Assembly (NCBI RefSeq): GCF_009650215.1
Contig: NZ_CP045851.1
Coordinates: forward strand, 2,073,001-2,137,000
Length of the DNA: 64,000 nt
Source: Actinomarinicola tropica
GTDB lineage: Bacteria; Actinomycetota; Acidimicrobiia; Acidimicrobiales; SKKL01
Reading direction: 5' to 3'
Under the pieces are notes generated by a model that worked only from the letters and a program-made list of their open reading frames with translations, was not told where the DNA came from and did no database searches. Within the stretch, counting starts at the first letter, position 1. Each line of letters opens with the position of its first letter. Positions 56,738 through 64,000 of the stretch are shown piece after piece. The position numbers were made by a program, and so were the translations under genes.

Positions 56738-58558
56738 ATGGGCGGCACGACCTCCAGGAAGTCGATGAGCGTCACCAGCGAGCGTCCCGGCGACGTCGCC
56801 GAAGAGAACGGAGCCACGGCCCCGAACGGCGTCGCCGCGCGCCCCGGTCGCCTCCTGACCGCTCGTCTGCGCAACGCCGGCGGCATCGACGAGAACGTCG
56901 ACGTCCTCGCCGCCAGCGCCCTGGGTGGCGACATCGACCGCCTGCGCCCGTTCGCCCCGGCGATCCTCGCCATCCGCTGGGCCACCACGATCGCCTGCCT
57001 GGCCCTCGCCGCCGGTCCCTTCCTCGACCGCGACTACACGATCGTGGCGTGGACGATCGTCGTGCTCTCCTACACGGCGTTCCGCACCGTCACGCCCATC
57101 CGCTACGTCGGCGACACCCGCAGCCTGCTCGAGGTCCTCGCGGAGGTGGGCCTCCTCACCCTCGCGGTGGCCGCCACCGGGTACTGGACGTCGCCCTACG
57201 TGGTGAGCCTCATCACCGCGATCATGATCGCCGGGTTCGCCCGCGGCTTCGGCTTCGCCCTGCGGATCAGCGTCGTCGCGGTCCTCGCCGTCGCCCTCCC
57301 CGACATGGCCCGCGAGGACTTCGTCTGGGAGTCCGACGGCGCGATCACGCTCCAGTGGGCCGTGATCCTCATGATGGTCTCGGTCATCGCCGGCTACGCA
57401 CGCCGCATCTCCGGCGAGGCCGACCGCCAGCACTCCCTGGCGCTCGACCGCCTGGGACGGCTCGCGGACGCCAACGCCCTGCTCTTCTCGCTCCACCGGG
57501 TCGCCCAGACCCTGCCCAACTCGCTCGACTACGACGAGGTCCTCGACTCGACGATCCAGCGGCTCCGGGGGCTGATGGACTTCGACGCCGTCGCCATCCT
57601 CATCGCCGACGAGACCGACGCCAGCTGGCACGTCGCCCGCCGCGAAGGCCTCCGCCTGAGCGAGCGGGTCGAGCTCGCCCAGCTGCCCTCGGTCCTGCGC
57701 ACCACCGCCGAGCGACGCGAGCTCGTCGTGCGCAACGAGCTGCTCAACAACAACCCCGGCCTCGCCCCGTCAATGGGCTCAGGGGTCTACGCCCCGCTCA
57801 GCGCCCGTGGGTCGCTGATCGGGCTCATCAGCCTGGAGCACAAGGACGAGCGGCACTTCACCCAGCGCGACGTCGAGCTGATCAACGGCTTCGTCGAGCC
57901 CGTGGCCCTCGCCATCGACAACGCCCGGTGGTTCACCCGCCTCCGCACCGTGGGCGCCGACGAGGAGCGCACCCGCATCGCCCGGGAGCTCCACGACCGC
58001 ATCGGCCAGTCGCTGGCCTACCTGGCCTTCGAGCTCGACCGGATCGTGTCGGCCCAGGGCCGGGGCGACGACATCCGTCCGTCGCTCGACCAGCTGCGCG
58101 ACGACGTCCGTGGCGTCATCGGCGAGGTGCGCGACACCCTCTACGACCTCCGCACCGACGTCTCGGACAACCAGGACCTCGCCGACACGCTCGACCAGTT
58201 CATCCAGCGCCTGAAGGACCGCACGGGCCTCGAGATCGCGCTGTACGCCGACCGCGGCCCCCGTCTCCCCATCCTCCAGGAGCGGGAGATGTGGCGCATC
58301 GCCCAGGAGGCGCTCACCAACGTGGAGCGCCACGCCAAGGCCAGCCGGGTGCGCGTGCTCTGGCGCTGCAACGGCCAGGCCGCCGCCCTCGAGATCGCCG
58401 ACGACGGAGCCGGGTTCCCGGTCGGTCGCGCCGGCCGCATGGACTCCTACGGGATCATGGGCATGCGCGAGCGGGCCGCGAGCATCGGCGCGACCCTCGA
58501 CGTACTGTCGGAACCGGGCAAGGGCACCCGGGTCCGCTGCTACCTGGCCCCGACATGA
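56738..58558 (+). CDS. Membrane sensor histidine kinase with GAF domain (NarX/DesK type)
   Basis: 606 residues from the ATG at 56738 (purine-rich GGAGGCGGAG upstream). About six membrane helices (~75-215), then a GAF domain (DYDEVLDSTIQRLRGLMDFDAVAILI to EPVALAIDNARWF), HisKA_3 dimerisation helix with the phospho-accepting His in ELHDRIGQSLAYL (~419), and HATPase (EALTNVERHAKA, DDGAGFP, GIMGMRERA). It should phosphorylate the response regulator encoded 19 nt downstream. Signal unknown. Confidence 0.9.
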   Translation: MGGTTSRKSMSVTSERPGDVAEENGATAPNGVAARPGRLLTARLRNAGGIDENVDVLAASALGGDIDRLRPFAPAILAIRWATTIACLALAAGPFLDRDYTIVAWTIVVLSYTAFRTVTPIRYVGDTRSLLEVLAEVGLLTLAVAATGYWTSPYVVSLITAIMIAGFARGFGFALRISVVAVLAVALPDMAREDFVWESDGAITLQWAVILMMVSVIAGYARRISGEADRQHSLALDRLGRLADANALLFSLHRVAQTLPNSLDYDEVLDSTIQRLRGLMDFDAVAILIADETDASWHVARREGLRLSERVELAQLPSVLRTTAERRELVVRNELLNNNPGLAPSMGSGVYAPLSARGSLIGLISLEHKDERHFTQRDVELINGFVEPVALAIDNARWFTRLRTVGADEERTRIARELHDRIGQSLAYLAFELDRIVSAQGRGDDIRPSLDQLRDDVRGVIGEVRDTLYDLRTDVSDNQDLADTLDQFIQRLKDRTGLEIALYADRGPRLPILQEREMWRIAQEALTNVERHAKASRVRVLWRCNGQAAALEIADDGAGFPVGRAGRMDSYGIMGMRERAASIGATLDVLSEPGKGTRVRCYLAPT

Positions 58559-58577
58559 CCACCAGATGGGAGATGGT

Positions 58578-59225
58578 GTGAGCATCCGACTCATGCTGGC
58601 CGACGACCACCGCATGCTCCGAGAGGGGCTCCGTCGCTCGATGACCGAGCACGGCTTCGATGTCGTGGGCGAGGCGTCAGACGGCGCCGAGGCGGTGGAC
58701 ATGGCCGGCGAGCTGCGACCCGACGTCATCTTGATGGACGTCACGATGCCCGAGCTCGACGGCGTCGAGGCCACACGCCTGGTGAAGGCGGCCAACCCGG
58801 CGGTCCGCGTCATCATGCTGACGATGCACGCCGACCAGGAGGTCCTCGCCGCGGCGATCCGCTCCGGCGCGTCGGGCTACCTGGTCAAGGACTGCTCCAC
58901 CGAGGAGATCGCCGACGCCATCCGCTCGGCGGTGTCCGGTGAGACGACCCTCTCCCCCGCCCTCGCCGCCTCGATGCTCGACGAGGTCCGCCGCCTCGAC
59001 GCGCCCCACGAGGCCGAGGAGGACCGCATCGTCACGAAGCGTGAGGAAGAGGTCCTCCAGCTCATCGCCGACGGCTGCTCCACGCCCGAGGTCGCCGAGC
59101 GGCTCTACATCAGCCAGAAGACGGTGAAGAACCACCTGGCCAGCATCTACCAGAAGCTCGACGCCCGGGATCGGACCCAGGCGGTCCTGCAGGCGGTGCG
59201 CATGGGCATCGTGTCACTGGACTGA
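58578..59225 (+). CDS. NarL/FixJ-family response regulator
   Basis: 215 residues from the GTG at 58578 (an ATG 12 nt earlier is also in frame, but GGGAG lies at a good distance from the GTG). Receiver domain with acidic pair D9-D10, phospho-accepting D54 (LMDVTMPELDG) and K in GYLVKDCS. C-terminal LuxR-type helix-turn-helix: REEEVLQLIADGCSTPEVAERLYISQKTVKNHL. Forms a two-component pair with the upstream kinase and may control the pilin genes just downstream. Confidence 0.92.
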   Translation: MSIRLMLADDHRMLREGLRRSMTEHGFDVVGEASDGAEAVDMAGELRPDVILMDVTMPELDGVEATRLVKAANPAVRVIMLTMHADQEVLAAAIRSGASGYLVKDCSTEEIADAIRSAVSGETTLSPALAASMLDEVRRLDAPHEAEEDRIVTKREEEVLQLIADGCSTPEVAERLYISQKTVKNHLASIYQKLDARDRTQAVLQAVRMGIVSLD

Positions 59226-59283
59226 CGCTCTGCGTGGTCGAAATAGGCCGAATTCCCTATTCATGATCCGCCGGGATCCGCCG

Positions 59284-59335
59284 ATGGTTACTGCGACAGA
59301 AGGAATTGGTCCCCCGCAGTGGGGTCCGGTAACCA
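59284..59335 (+). promoter_or_regulatory. Structured leader before the first Flp pilin
   Basis: In the 130-nt space before the pilin ATG, TGGTTAC (59285-59291) pairs with GTAACCA (59329-59335), enclosing a second stem GGTCCCC / GGGGTCC with one T-T mismatch. The nested hairpin ends 20 nt before the start codon and its AAAGGGAG ribosome site. It may stabilise or regulate the pilin mRNA; no known riboswitch was matched. Confidence 0.4.
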
Positions 59336-59355
59336 ACCAAAGGGAGTCCAACCCC

Positions 59356-59550
59356 ATGCTGAACCAGTTCAACGTGCTCGTGTCGTGGATCAAGGCCCGC
59401 ATCAACGATGAGCGTGGCGCCTCGCTCGTGGAGTACGCCCTCCTCGTGGCCCTCATCGCCGTCGTCTGCATCGCCGCGGTGACCTTCCTCGGCGAGACCG
59501 CCAGCACCCAGCTCTCGAACGTCGGCACCGCCATCGACGGCGCCAACTGA
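59356..59550 (+). CDS. Flp-family type IVb pilin
   Basis: 64 residues. The prepilin peptidase site and pilin helix RGASLVEYALLVALIAVVCI carry the Gly-x4-Glu-Tyr pattern of Flp pilins; cleavage is expected after the Gly. The mature pilin is only ~42 residues, C-terminal FLGETASTQLSNVGTAIDGAN. It builds Tad adhesion pili with the TadB/TadC proteins on the other strand. The first in-frame ATG with a ribosome site is at 59356. Confidence 0.92.
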   Translation: MLNQFNVLVSWIKARINDERGASLVEYALLVALIAVVCIAAVTFLGETASTQLSNVGTAIDGAN

Positions 59551-59573
59551 TCGAGCTTCATCACGCTGCAGTG

Positions 59574-59606
59574 GCGCCGGGTCGGGATCAGCTCCCGGCC
59601 CGGCGC
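59574..59606 (+). terminator. Strong hairpin between the two pilin genes
   Basis: 14-bp stem (arms 59574-59587 and 59593-59606, one U-G pair) with loop TCAGC, followed by TTCT. It lies between the pilin stop and the second pilin's GGGAAGGAG. It probably stops or attenuates the transcript after the first pilin, or protects its mRNA 3' end, so that the first pilin is made in excess. Confidence 0.6.
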
Positions 59607-59638
59607 TTCTGCTGTACGGCTTCGGGAAGGAGACCGAC

Positions 59639-59833
59639 GTGAGCACACACAGCTCGTCCGACCAGTCCCCGGCCAGCCACCTCGACGACTCCGAGCGCGG
59701 TGCCTCCCTCGTGGAGTACGCCCTGCTCGTCGCTCTGATCGCCGTGGTCTGCATCGGCGCAGTCGCCTTCCTCGGCGAGACCACGGGCCGCGACCTCTCG
59801 GAATCGACGAGCCAGATGTTCCTGTCCGGCTGA
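59639..59833 (+). CDS. Second Flp-family type IVb pilin
   Basis: 64 residues from a GTG with a close ribosome site (GGGAAGGAG). The segment ERGASLVEYALLVALIAVVC is nearly identical to that of the first pilin, but the N-terminal leader (STHSSSDQSPASHLDDS) and C-terminal tail (ETTGRDLSESTSQMFLSG) differ. A recent tandem duplication with diverged ends; possibly a minor pilin. Confidence 0.9.
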   Translation: MSTHSSSDQSPASHLDDSERGASLVEYALLVALIAVVCIGAVAFLGETTGRDLSESTSQMFLSG

Positions 59834-59851
59834 ACCGGCGAACCCGCAGAT

Positions 59852-59888
59852 GCGTCGAGGCCCCGGAGGTGCTCCGGGGCCTCGACGC
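59852..59888. terminator. Bidirectional terminator after the pilin genes
   Basis: Perfect 16-bp stem (59852-59867 with 59873-59888), loop GGTGC, in the 80-nt space between the convergent second pilin and the membrane protein gene. No long U-run on either side. Confidence 0.75.
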
Positions 59889-59913
59889 GTCCGGGCTCAG
59901 GACGTACGCGGGC

Positions 59914-61404
59914 CTAGGACCCGCTCCCCACCTCGCTGTCGACCCGGCGGAAGATCCTCCAGCCCGTGGTGCCATCCGAGGCCGCCACGGACCCTTCGAG
60001 GAGCGGCACGGGATCGTCCGCCGTCCACTGATCCGACGCCATCAGGACGTCGGCAACCGACGTCTCGAGCTCCCAGATGACGACATCGATGGCGTACTCG
60101 TCGAGGATCGCGAGGACGTCCCGACCGCCGTGGAGTCGAATCATCTCCTCGAAGGTCTCCACGCTGTAGAAGTCGAAGCGATCGTCGAAGAAGACGGTGC
60201 CGTTCGGACCGTGACGGTACTCGAGGTAGTTGCCCACCCGGTCCCGATAGGCGACGCGGACGTCGTGGGCCGGGAGGATCCCCTCCTCCTCGAGGGCGAG
60301 GATCTCCGCTATGGGGTAGCCCGTCAGGTCCAGCTGGTCCCCTCGCGGCATCCCGAGAGCCAGCACCAGCACACCTGCGGCGCCGATCGCCACGAGCGCA
60401 CGCCCGAAGTTCCCGCGGTCACGGACCTGCAGCTGCCCGAGGCTCGGTGCACCGCAGGCGAGGAGCGGCGTGAGGACCAACGCCGCGACAGGGACGTTGC
60501 GCGCACCCAACATCGCTGCGGCGACGAAGACCACCGCCGGCACGACGCGCTCCCACCTCCGGCAGCGGCTGGCGGCGAGGACGGCGAGGAGCAGCTGCGC
60601 GAGGAAGAACCGGGACGCCCATTCGGAGAAGTCGGGTGAGCGCCACTCCGAGACCGCCTGGAGCGGTTCGCTGCGCTCGAGCAGGGTGACGGGGAACACG
60701 AGGATCCGACCGGCCACGGGCGATGCGAGCCCGCCCACGAGCGTCCCGAGGACGGCCCAGCCGGTCACCCTGGTGAGGCGCCCGAGCTCCCCGCCGTCCA
60801 GGCGACGTCCGACGAGGAGCGTCCCCAGCAGCACGAGGCCGAGCGGGAAGGAGCCGTGGCTGTTGACCCAGACCCACATGACCGGGACGACCGCCCACAC
60901 CGGTCCGCGCTCGCTCAGGAACCAGAGCAGACCGAAGCAGACGAGACCGAACATCAGGGGCCGCTCCACCCAGAAGGAGGCGCCGACGACCACCCCGACG
61001 GCCGCGACCAGGAACCTGCCGATGGCTGTCGGGGCCTCTCGACCCAGCCACCACGTCACGAGCGCCACACCGATGGCGAGCACCATGTGGAGCACGCGGA
61101 CGGACCACAGGCCGGCCGACTCGTCGAGGGCGGCGTAGATCAGCGAGACGAGCCAGGACTGGACGGTCCACGGGTCGCCCACGCCGTGGAACGTGTACGG
61201 ATCGACGCTCGGCACGGCACCGGTGTCGAGGATGATCCGACCGGTGGCGAGGTGGGTGAAGAAGCTGTTGTCAGCGAGCTGGGCTGCGCCGAAGTAGGCG
61301 GCGACCGCCATGAGGACCGCCGCGAGACCCCAGCCCAGCGTGAGGCCGCCCTCGCTCGCGACGCCATCCGTCGCGGCGTCCGCGCTGCCGCCCGCCTCGT
61401 CCAC
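59914..61404 (-). CDS. Multi-pass membrane protein, GT-C-like
   Basis: 496 residues from the GTG at 61404, which lies 8 nt behind the TadC stop. About ten hydrophobic helices. The first loop reads FFTHLATGRIILDTGAVPSVDPYTFHGVGDPW, a pattern of GT-C membrane proteins of unknown specificity. A soluble C-terminal region (VFFDDRFDFYSVETFEEMI) follows. Its position behind tadC suggests pilus or envelope glycosylation, but that is inferred. Confidence 0.7.
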   Translation of the reverse strand: MDEAGGSADAATDGVASEGGLTLGWGLAAVLMAVAAYFGAAQLADNSFFTHLATGRIILDTGAVPSVDPYTFHGVGDPWTVQSWLVSLIYAALDESAGLWSVRVLHMVLAIGVALVTWWLGREAPTAIGRFLVAAVGVVVGASFWVERPLMFGLVCFGLLWFLSERGPVWAVVPVMWVWVNSHGSFPLGLVLLGTLLVGRRLDGGELGRLTRVTGWAVLGTLVGGLASPVAGRILVFPVTLLERSEPLQAVSEWRSPDFSEWASRFFLAQLLLAVLAASRCRRWERVVPAVVFVAAAMLGARNVPVAALVLTPLLACGAPSLGQLQVRDRGNFGRALVAIGAAGVLVLALGMPRGDQLDLTGYPIAEILALEEEGILPAHDVRVAYRDRVGNYLEYRHGPNGTVFFDDRFDFYSVETFEEMIRLHGGRDVLAILDEYAIDVVIWELETSVADVLMASDQWTADDPVPLLEGSVAASDGTTGWRIFRRVDSEVGSGS

Positions 61405-61412
61405 GGCGCCGG

Positions 61413-62348
61413 TCAGCTGAAGCTCTCGCGGATGTTGATGATGGCGGGGCCCAGCACGACGACGAACAGCGCCGGGAAGACGCAGAACACCATCGGCACC
61501 ATCATCTTCACCGGTGCCTTCTGGGCTCGCTCTTGGGCCAGCTGGCGGCGCTTGATGCGCATCTCGTCGGCCTGGGACCGCAGGACCCGGCCGATCGACA
61601 CGCCGAAGGTGTCGGCCTGGAGGATCGAGAGCACGAACGACCGGATCTCCGGCACGTCCGTGCGCTCCTCGAGCGCGCGCATGGCGTCGGCGCGGCTGGA
61701 GCCGGCTCGCACCTCGCCCAGCATCCGGGAGAACTCGTCGGACAGGGCCCCGGGCACCGACTGCACGACCCGATCGATGGCCTGCTCGAAGCCCAGGCCG
61801 GCCTCGACCGAGATCACGAGGATGTCCATGATGTCGGGTAGCTGGCGCCGCAGCTCGTACTGGCGGGCCTCGACGTTGCGGTTGAGGATGGCGTCGGGCC
61901 CGGCGATGAGCGCGAAGGCAGCGAAGCCGAAGACCGCGTGCTGCATCATCCCGTCCATCCCGAGCGGGTTGACCAGGTACCACACGACGAACACGACGGG
62001 CACGAGGGCCACGGTGATGACGCGCACGGCGAGGAAGCGATCGGCAGCGTCGGGACCAGCCTTGCCGGACCTGATGAGCTTCTGCTTCACCTGATCGACG
62101 TAGCCGACGGGCGTGAAGCGCCGTCCCAGGCCGGTCAGGCCCTGGAGGACGGGCTTGATCGCCCGGTCCGAGAGCGGGTTGAGCAGCTCCTGGTCGCGGA
62201 CGTTCTCGACCTCGTAGCCGTCGAGCTGCCGGAGCGAGTCGCGGACGACCGATCGGTCCTCGGCCTGAGAGAGGAAGAAGTAGATGGCGAGACCGATCGC
62301 GACACCGATCCCGATGACGACCAGCTCGAGGGGCAGGTCAGATGTCAA
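61413..62348 (-). CDS. tadC: TadC-like type II/IV secretion inner-membrane protein
   Basis: 311 residues, with T2SSF domain: helix pairs at ~110-150 and at the C-terminus, and SVEAGLGFEQAIDRVVQSVPGALSDEF as family motif, then LEERTDVPEIRSFVLSILQADTFG and RRQLAQERAQKAPVKMMVPMV. Together with TadB it forms the inner-membrane platform of the Flp pilus. The start overlaps the TadB stop by 11 nt. Confidence 0.87.
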   Translation of the reverse strand: MTSDLPLELVVIGIGVAIGLAIYFFLSQAEDRSVVRDSLRQLDGYEVENVRDQELLNPLSDRAIKPVLQGLTGLGRRFTPVGYVDQVKQKLIRSGKAGPDAADRFLAVRVITVALVPVVFVVWYLVNPLGMDGMMQHAVFGFAAFALIAGPDAILNRNVEARQYELRRQLPDIMDILVISVEAGLGFEQAIDRVVQSVPGALSDEFSRMLGEVRAGSSRADAMRALEERTDVPEIRSFVLSILQADTFGVSIGRVLRSQADEMRIKRRQLAQERAQKAPVKMMVPMVFCVFPALFVVVLGPAIINIRESFS

Positions 62349-64000
62349 CCTCGATCACCTTCTTCATCCAGTAGAAGCCGACGCCGGCGAGGATGATCGC
62401 CCCACCGAGCAGGAAGTTGCCGAGCCGCGTGTCGAACAGCGCGGAGATGTAGTCACGGTTCAGCATCCACATCGCGATGCCGAGCCCGATCGGGAGGAGC
62501 CCGAGCACGATGGCGCTGATCTTGCCCTCGGCGGTGAGCGCCGCGACGTCACGGCGGAGCCGCTCGCGCTGGGTCATCGTGTCGGCCACGGTCAGGAGGA
62601 GCTCCGCGAGGTTGCCGCCGACCTCCCGCTGGATGCGGATGGCCATGACCGCCCACGCGAAGTCGCCGCTGTCCATGCGCTCCGCCGAGGCCTCGAGCGA
62701 CTCCTCGAGGGGCCGACCGAGACGAGATTCGGTGACGACCCGTCGGAGCTCCTGACCCATCGGCTCAGAGACCTCACGGGACACCGCCTCGACGCCCTGC
62801 ATGAGGGAGTAGCCGGCCCGCAGCGTGCCGGACAGCAGCTGGAGGGTGTCCGGCAGCTGCGACTCGAACGCCTTCTGGCGACGGGAGGCGAGGAAGTTGA
62901 CCACCGCCGGCGGGATGAGGATGCCGATCAGCACCACGACCACCGCACCGAGCAGGTTCCTCGTCAGCACGAGGGCGAGCAGGAGGAGGAGACCGACGCC
63001 GGCGGCGTAGAAGAACAGGGCCTCGGCAGCGCGGAGGGGCAGGTTCGCCCGCTCGAGCATGGCCTCGATCTTGGCCAGCAGGCCCTGGCGCTCGGCGAAG
63101 CCCTCGGTGAGGCTGACCGCTCGCTGGATGAACGCGGTCTTCGCGAGGGAGCTGTCGCCCTCGTCGTCGTACGGCGAGGGGGCGGCGGGTTCGGTGTACT
63201 GCTCGAGCACGGCGTCGAGGCTGCCGGCATCGGGAGTCAGCAGCGACACCACGGCGTAGATCGCGAGCGCCACTGCGAGCAGGACGAGCCCGATGCCGAT
63301 CAGCAAGCCGTTGTCCCTCAGGAAGCCCACGCCGCCGGGTTCGCTCGCAGTCACCGGACGTAGGTTCGCGGCCCCCTCGGCGACGCCGCCGCTGACGAAC
63401 GACACCGAGGTCGACGCATCGGCCACGTCCAGCTCCAGGTCGACCGGACCGGTGCCCTCTGCCGAGGCGTAGGTGAGCACGTGGTTGTCGGCGACGACGG
63501 CTGCGTAGCCCTCGAGCACGTCGGCGATGGCCGACGGGCTCTCCTGGGCGGTGTAGATGCCACCGGTGGCATCGGTGAGGCTGCGCAGCGTGCCGCCGTC
63601 GACGCCTCGGTTCTCGAGGCCGAGCGTGTACAGCGTCGCCCGCGACGTGACGAGTGCGCCGCGGGCACGACTCCCGGTGACCGTCGACGAGGTGATCGGG
63701 CCACCCGCGACCAAGATGATCTCGCGCTGGCGGCCTTCGCCCGTGGCGACGAGGTCGGACGCTGTGACGACGCCGTTGAGCAGCGAGCTGCCGCCGCTCG
63801 GGGCCAGGTTCTCGACCGCCGCGAGCAGCCGCTCCCGATCCGTCGTGAGCCGCTGCACCACCCGAGCGGCGTTCCCACCGAACGAGACCAGCCCGATGGT
63901 CTGGCCCTCCGGGGCGTCGCGGATGATCGCGGACACCGCCTCGCGCGTCTGGACGAGCGCGCCGCCGGCGTCCATCGCCTCGGAGGTGTCCACCGCGATG
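62338..64000 (-). CDS. tadB: vWA domain-TadB fusion (N-terminus outside window)
   Basis: The frame is open to the window edge, so the N-terminus is missing; at least 554 residues are visible. First a von Willebrand A domain with the MIDAS start AVDTSEAM at the edge and GGSSLLNG further on. Then a linker and membrane helix (LLIGIGLVLLAVALAIYAVVSLL), and finally a TadB-type T2SSF domain (LPDTLQLLSGTLRAGYSLMQGVEAV, then AIRIQREVGGNLAELL) with flanking helices. Fusing vWA to TadB on one chain is unusual; separate vWA proteins are common in tad loci. Confidence 0.85.
   Translation of the reverse strand, partial: IAVDTSEAMDAGGALVQTREAVSAIIRDAPEGQTIGLVSFGGNAARVVQRLTTDRERLLAAVENLAPSGGSSLLNGVVTASDLVATGEGRQREIILVAGGPITSSTVTGSRARGALVTSRATLYTLGLENRGVDGGTLRSLTDATGGIYTAQESPSAIADVLEGYAAVVADNHVLTYASAEGTGPVDLELDVADASTSVSFVSGGVAEGAANLRPVTASEPGGVGFLRDNGLLIGIGLVLLAVALAIYAVVSLLTPDAGSLDAVLEQYTEPAAPSPYDDEGDSSLAKTAFIQRAVSLTEGFAERQGLLAKIEAMLERANLPLRAAEALFFYAAGVGLLLLLALVLTRNLLGAVVVVLIGILIPPAVVNFLASRRQKAFESQLPDTLQLLSGTLRAGYSLMQGVEAVSREVSEPMGQELRRVVTESRLGRPLEESLEASAERMDSGDFAWAVMAIRIQREVGGNLAELLLTVADTMTQRERLRRDVAALTAEGKISAIVLGLLPIGLGIAMWMLNRDYISALFDTRLGNFLLGGAIILAGVGFYWMKKVIEVDI

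Noticed and set aside
59284-59335. c-di-GMP-I (GEMM) riboswitch before the pilin
   Set aside because: GGTTAC/GTAACC resembles a GEMM fragment, but the other conserved blocks are absent.

Overview
This 64-kb window is a stretch of high-GC actinobacterial chromosome. The gene set suggests an Acidimicrobiia-type organism: a gap-pgk-tpiA block near rapZ and uvrC, actinobacterial CGAAC-N4-GTTCG SOS boxes, Tad/Flp pilus genes, HxlR and MobF families, and an acyl-CoA dehydrogenase. The class assignment is inference; the actinobacterial character is well supported. Most genes are tightly packed with 4-nt ATGA/GTGA overlaps.

Region 1 (1-10 kb) is metabolic. It holds the tail of a K+/H+ antiporter, an SDR protein, cytidine deaminase, a pterin dehydratase, an HxlR regulator divergent from an acyl-CoA dehydrogenase with a clear candidate operator between them, a small protein coupled to a DUF692/MNIO enzyme, an amino-acid dehydrogenase and an M50 protease.

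Region 2 (10006-26488) is a 16.5-kb integrative mobilizable element inserted into the 3' end of tRNA-Leu(GAG). A perfect 24-bp direct repeat marks the two ends. It carries a ribbon-helix-helix/Doc toxin-antitoxin pair, small unknown genes, a PLD/SF2-helicase/DUF3427 protein, a MobF relaxase (one frame break), a tyrosine integrase (one frame break), a protein with a HEPN-like RNxxxH motif, and an OLD-nuclease plus UvrD-helicase pair resembling Gabija. Between the HEPN-like gene and the helicase gene lies the most unusual object in the window: a 71-nt RNA-like sequence (22686-22756, minus strand) that contains every helix and key loop of a tRNA but in circularly permuted order. The 3' half comes first, the 5' half second, the acceptor stem is closed by a 5-nt loop, and the anticodon stem joins the flanks.

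Region 3 (26.6-38.5 kb) has secG, a five-gene oligopeptide ABC transporter operon, tpiA-pgk-gap, rapZ, a methyltransferase and a thioesterase. The transporter operon sits between tpiA and secG, and whiA/yvcK are not found between rapZ and gap.

Region 4 (38.6-56.7 kb) contains a four-gene membrane-protein operon, uvrC, nadA, a four-gene polysaccharide operon (sugar transferase, GT2, flippase-like, FkbM), uvrA, a membrane glycosyltransferase-like gene, uvrB and coaE. uvrA and uvrC each have an SOS box.

Region 5 (56.7-64 kb) has a GAF-containing sensor kinase and NarL-type response regulator, two Flp pilins with strong RNA hairpins, and on the other strand a membrane protein, a TadC-like protein and a vWA-TadB fusion that runs off the window.
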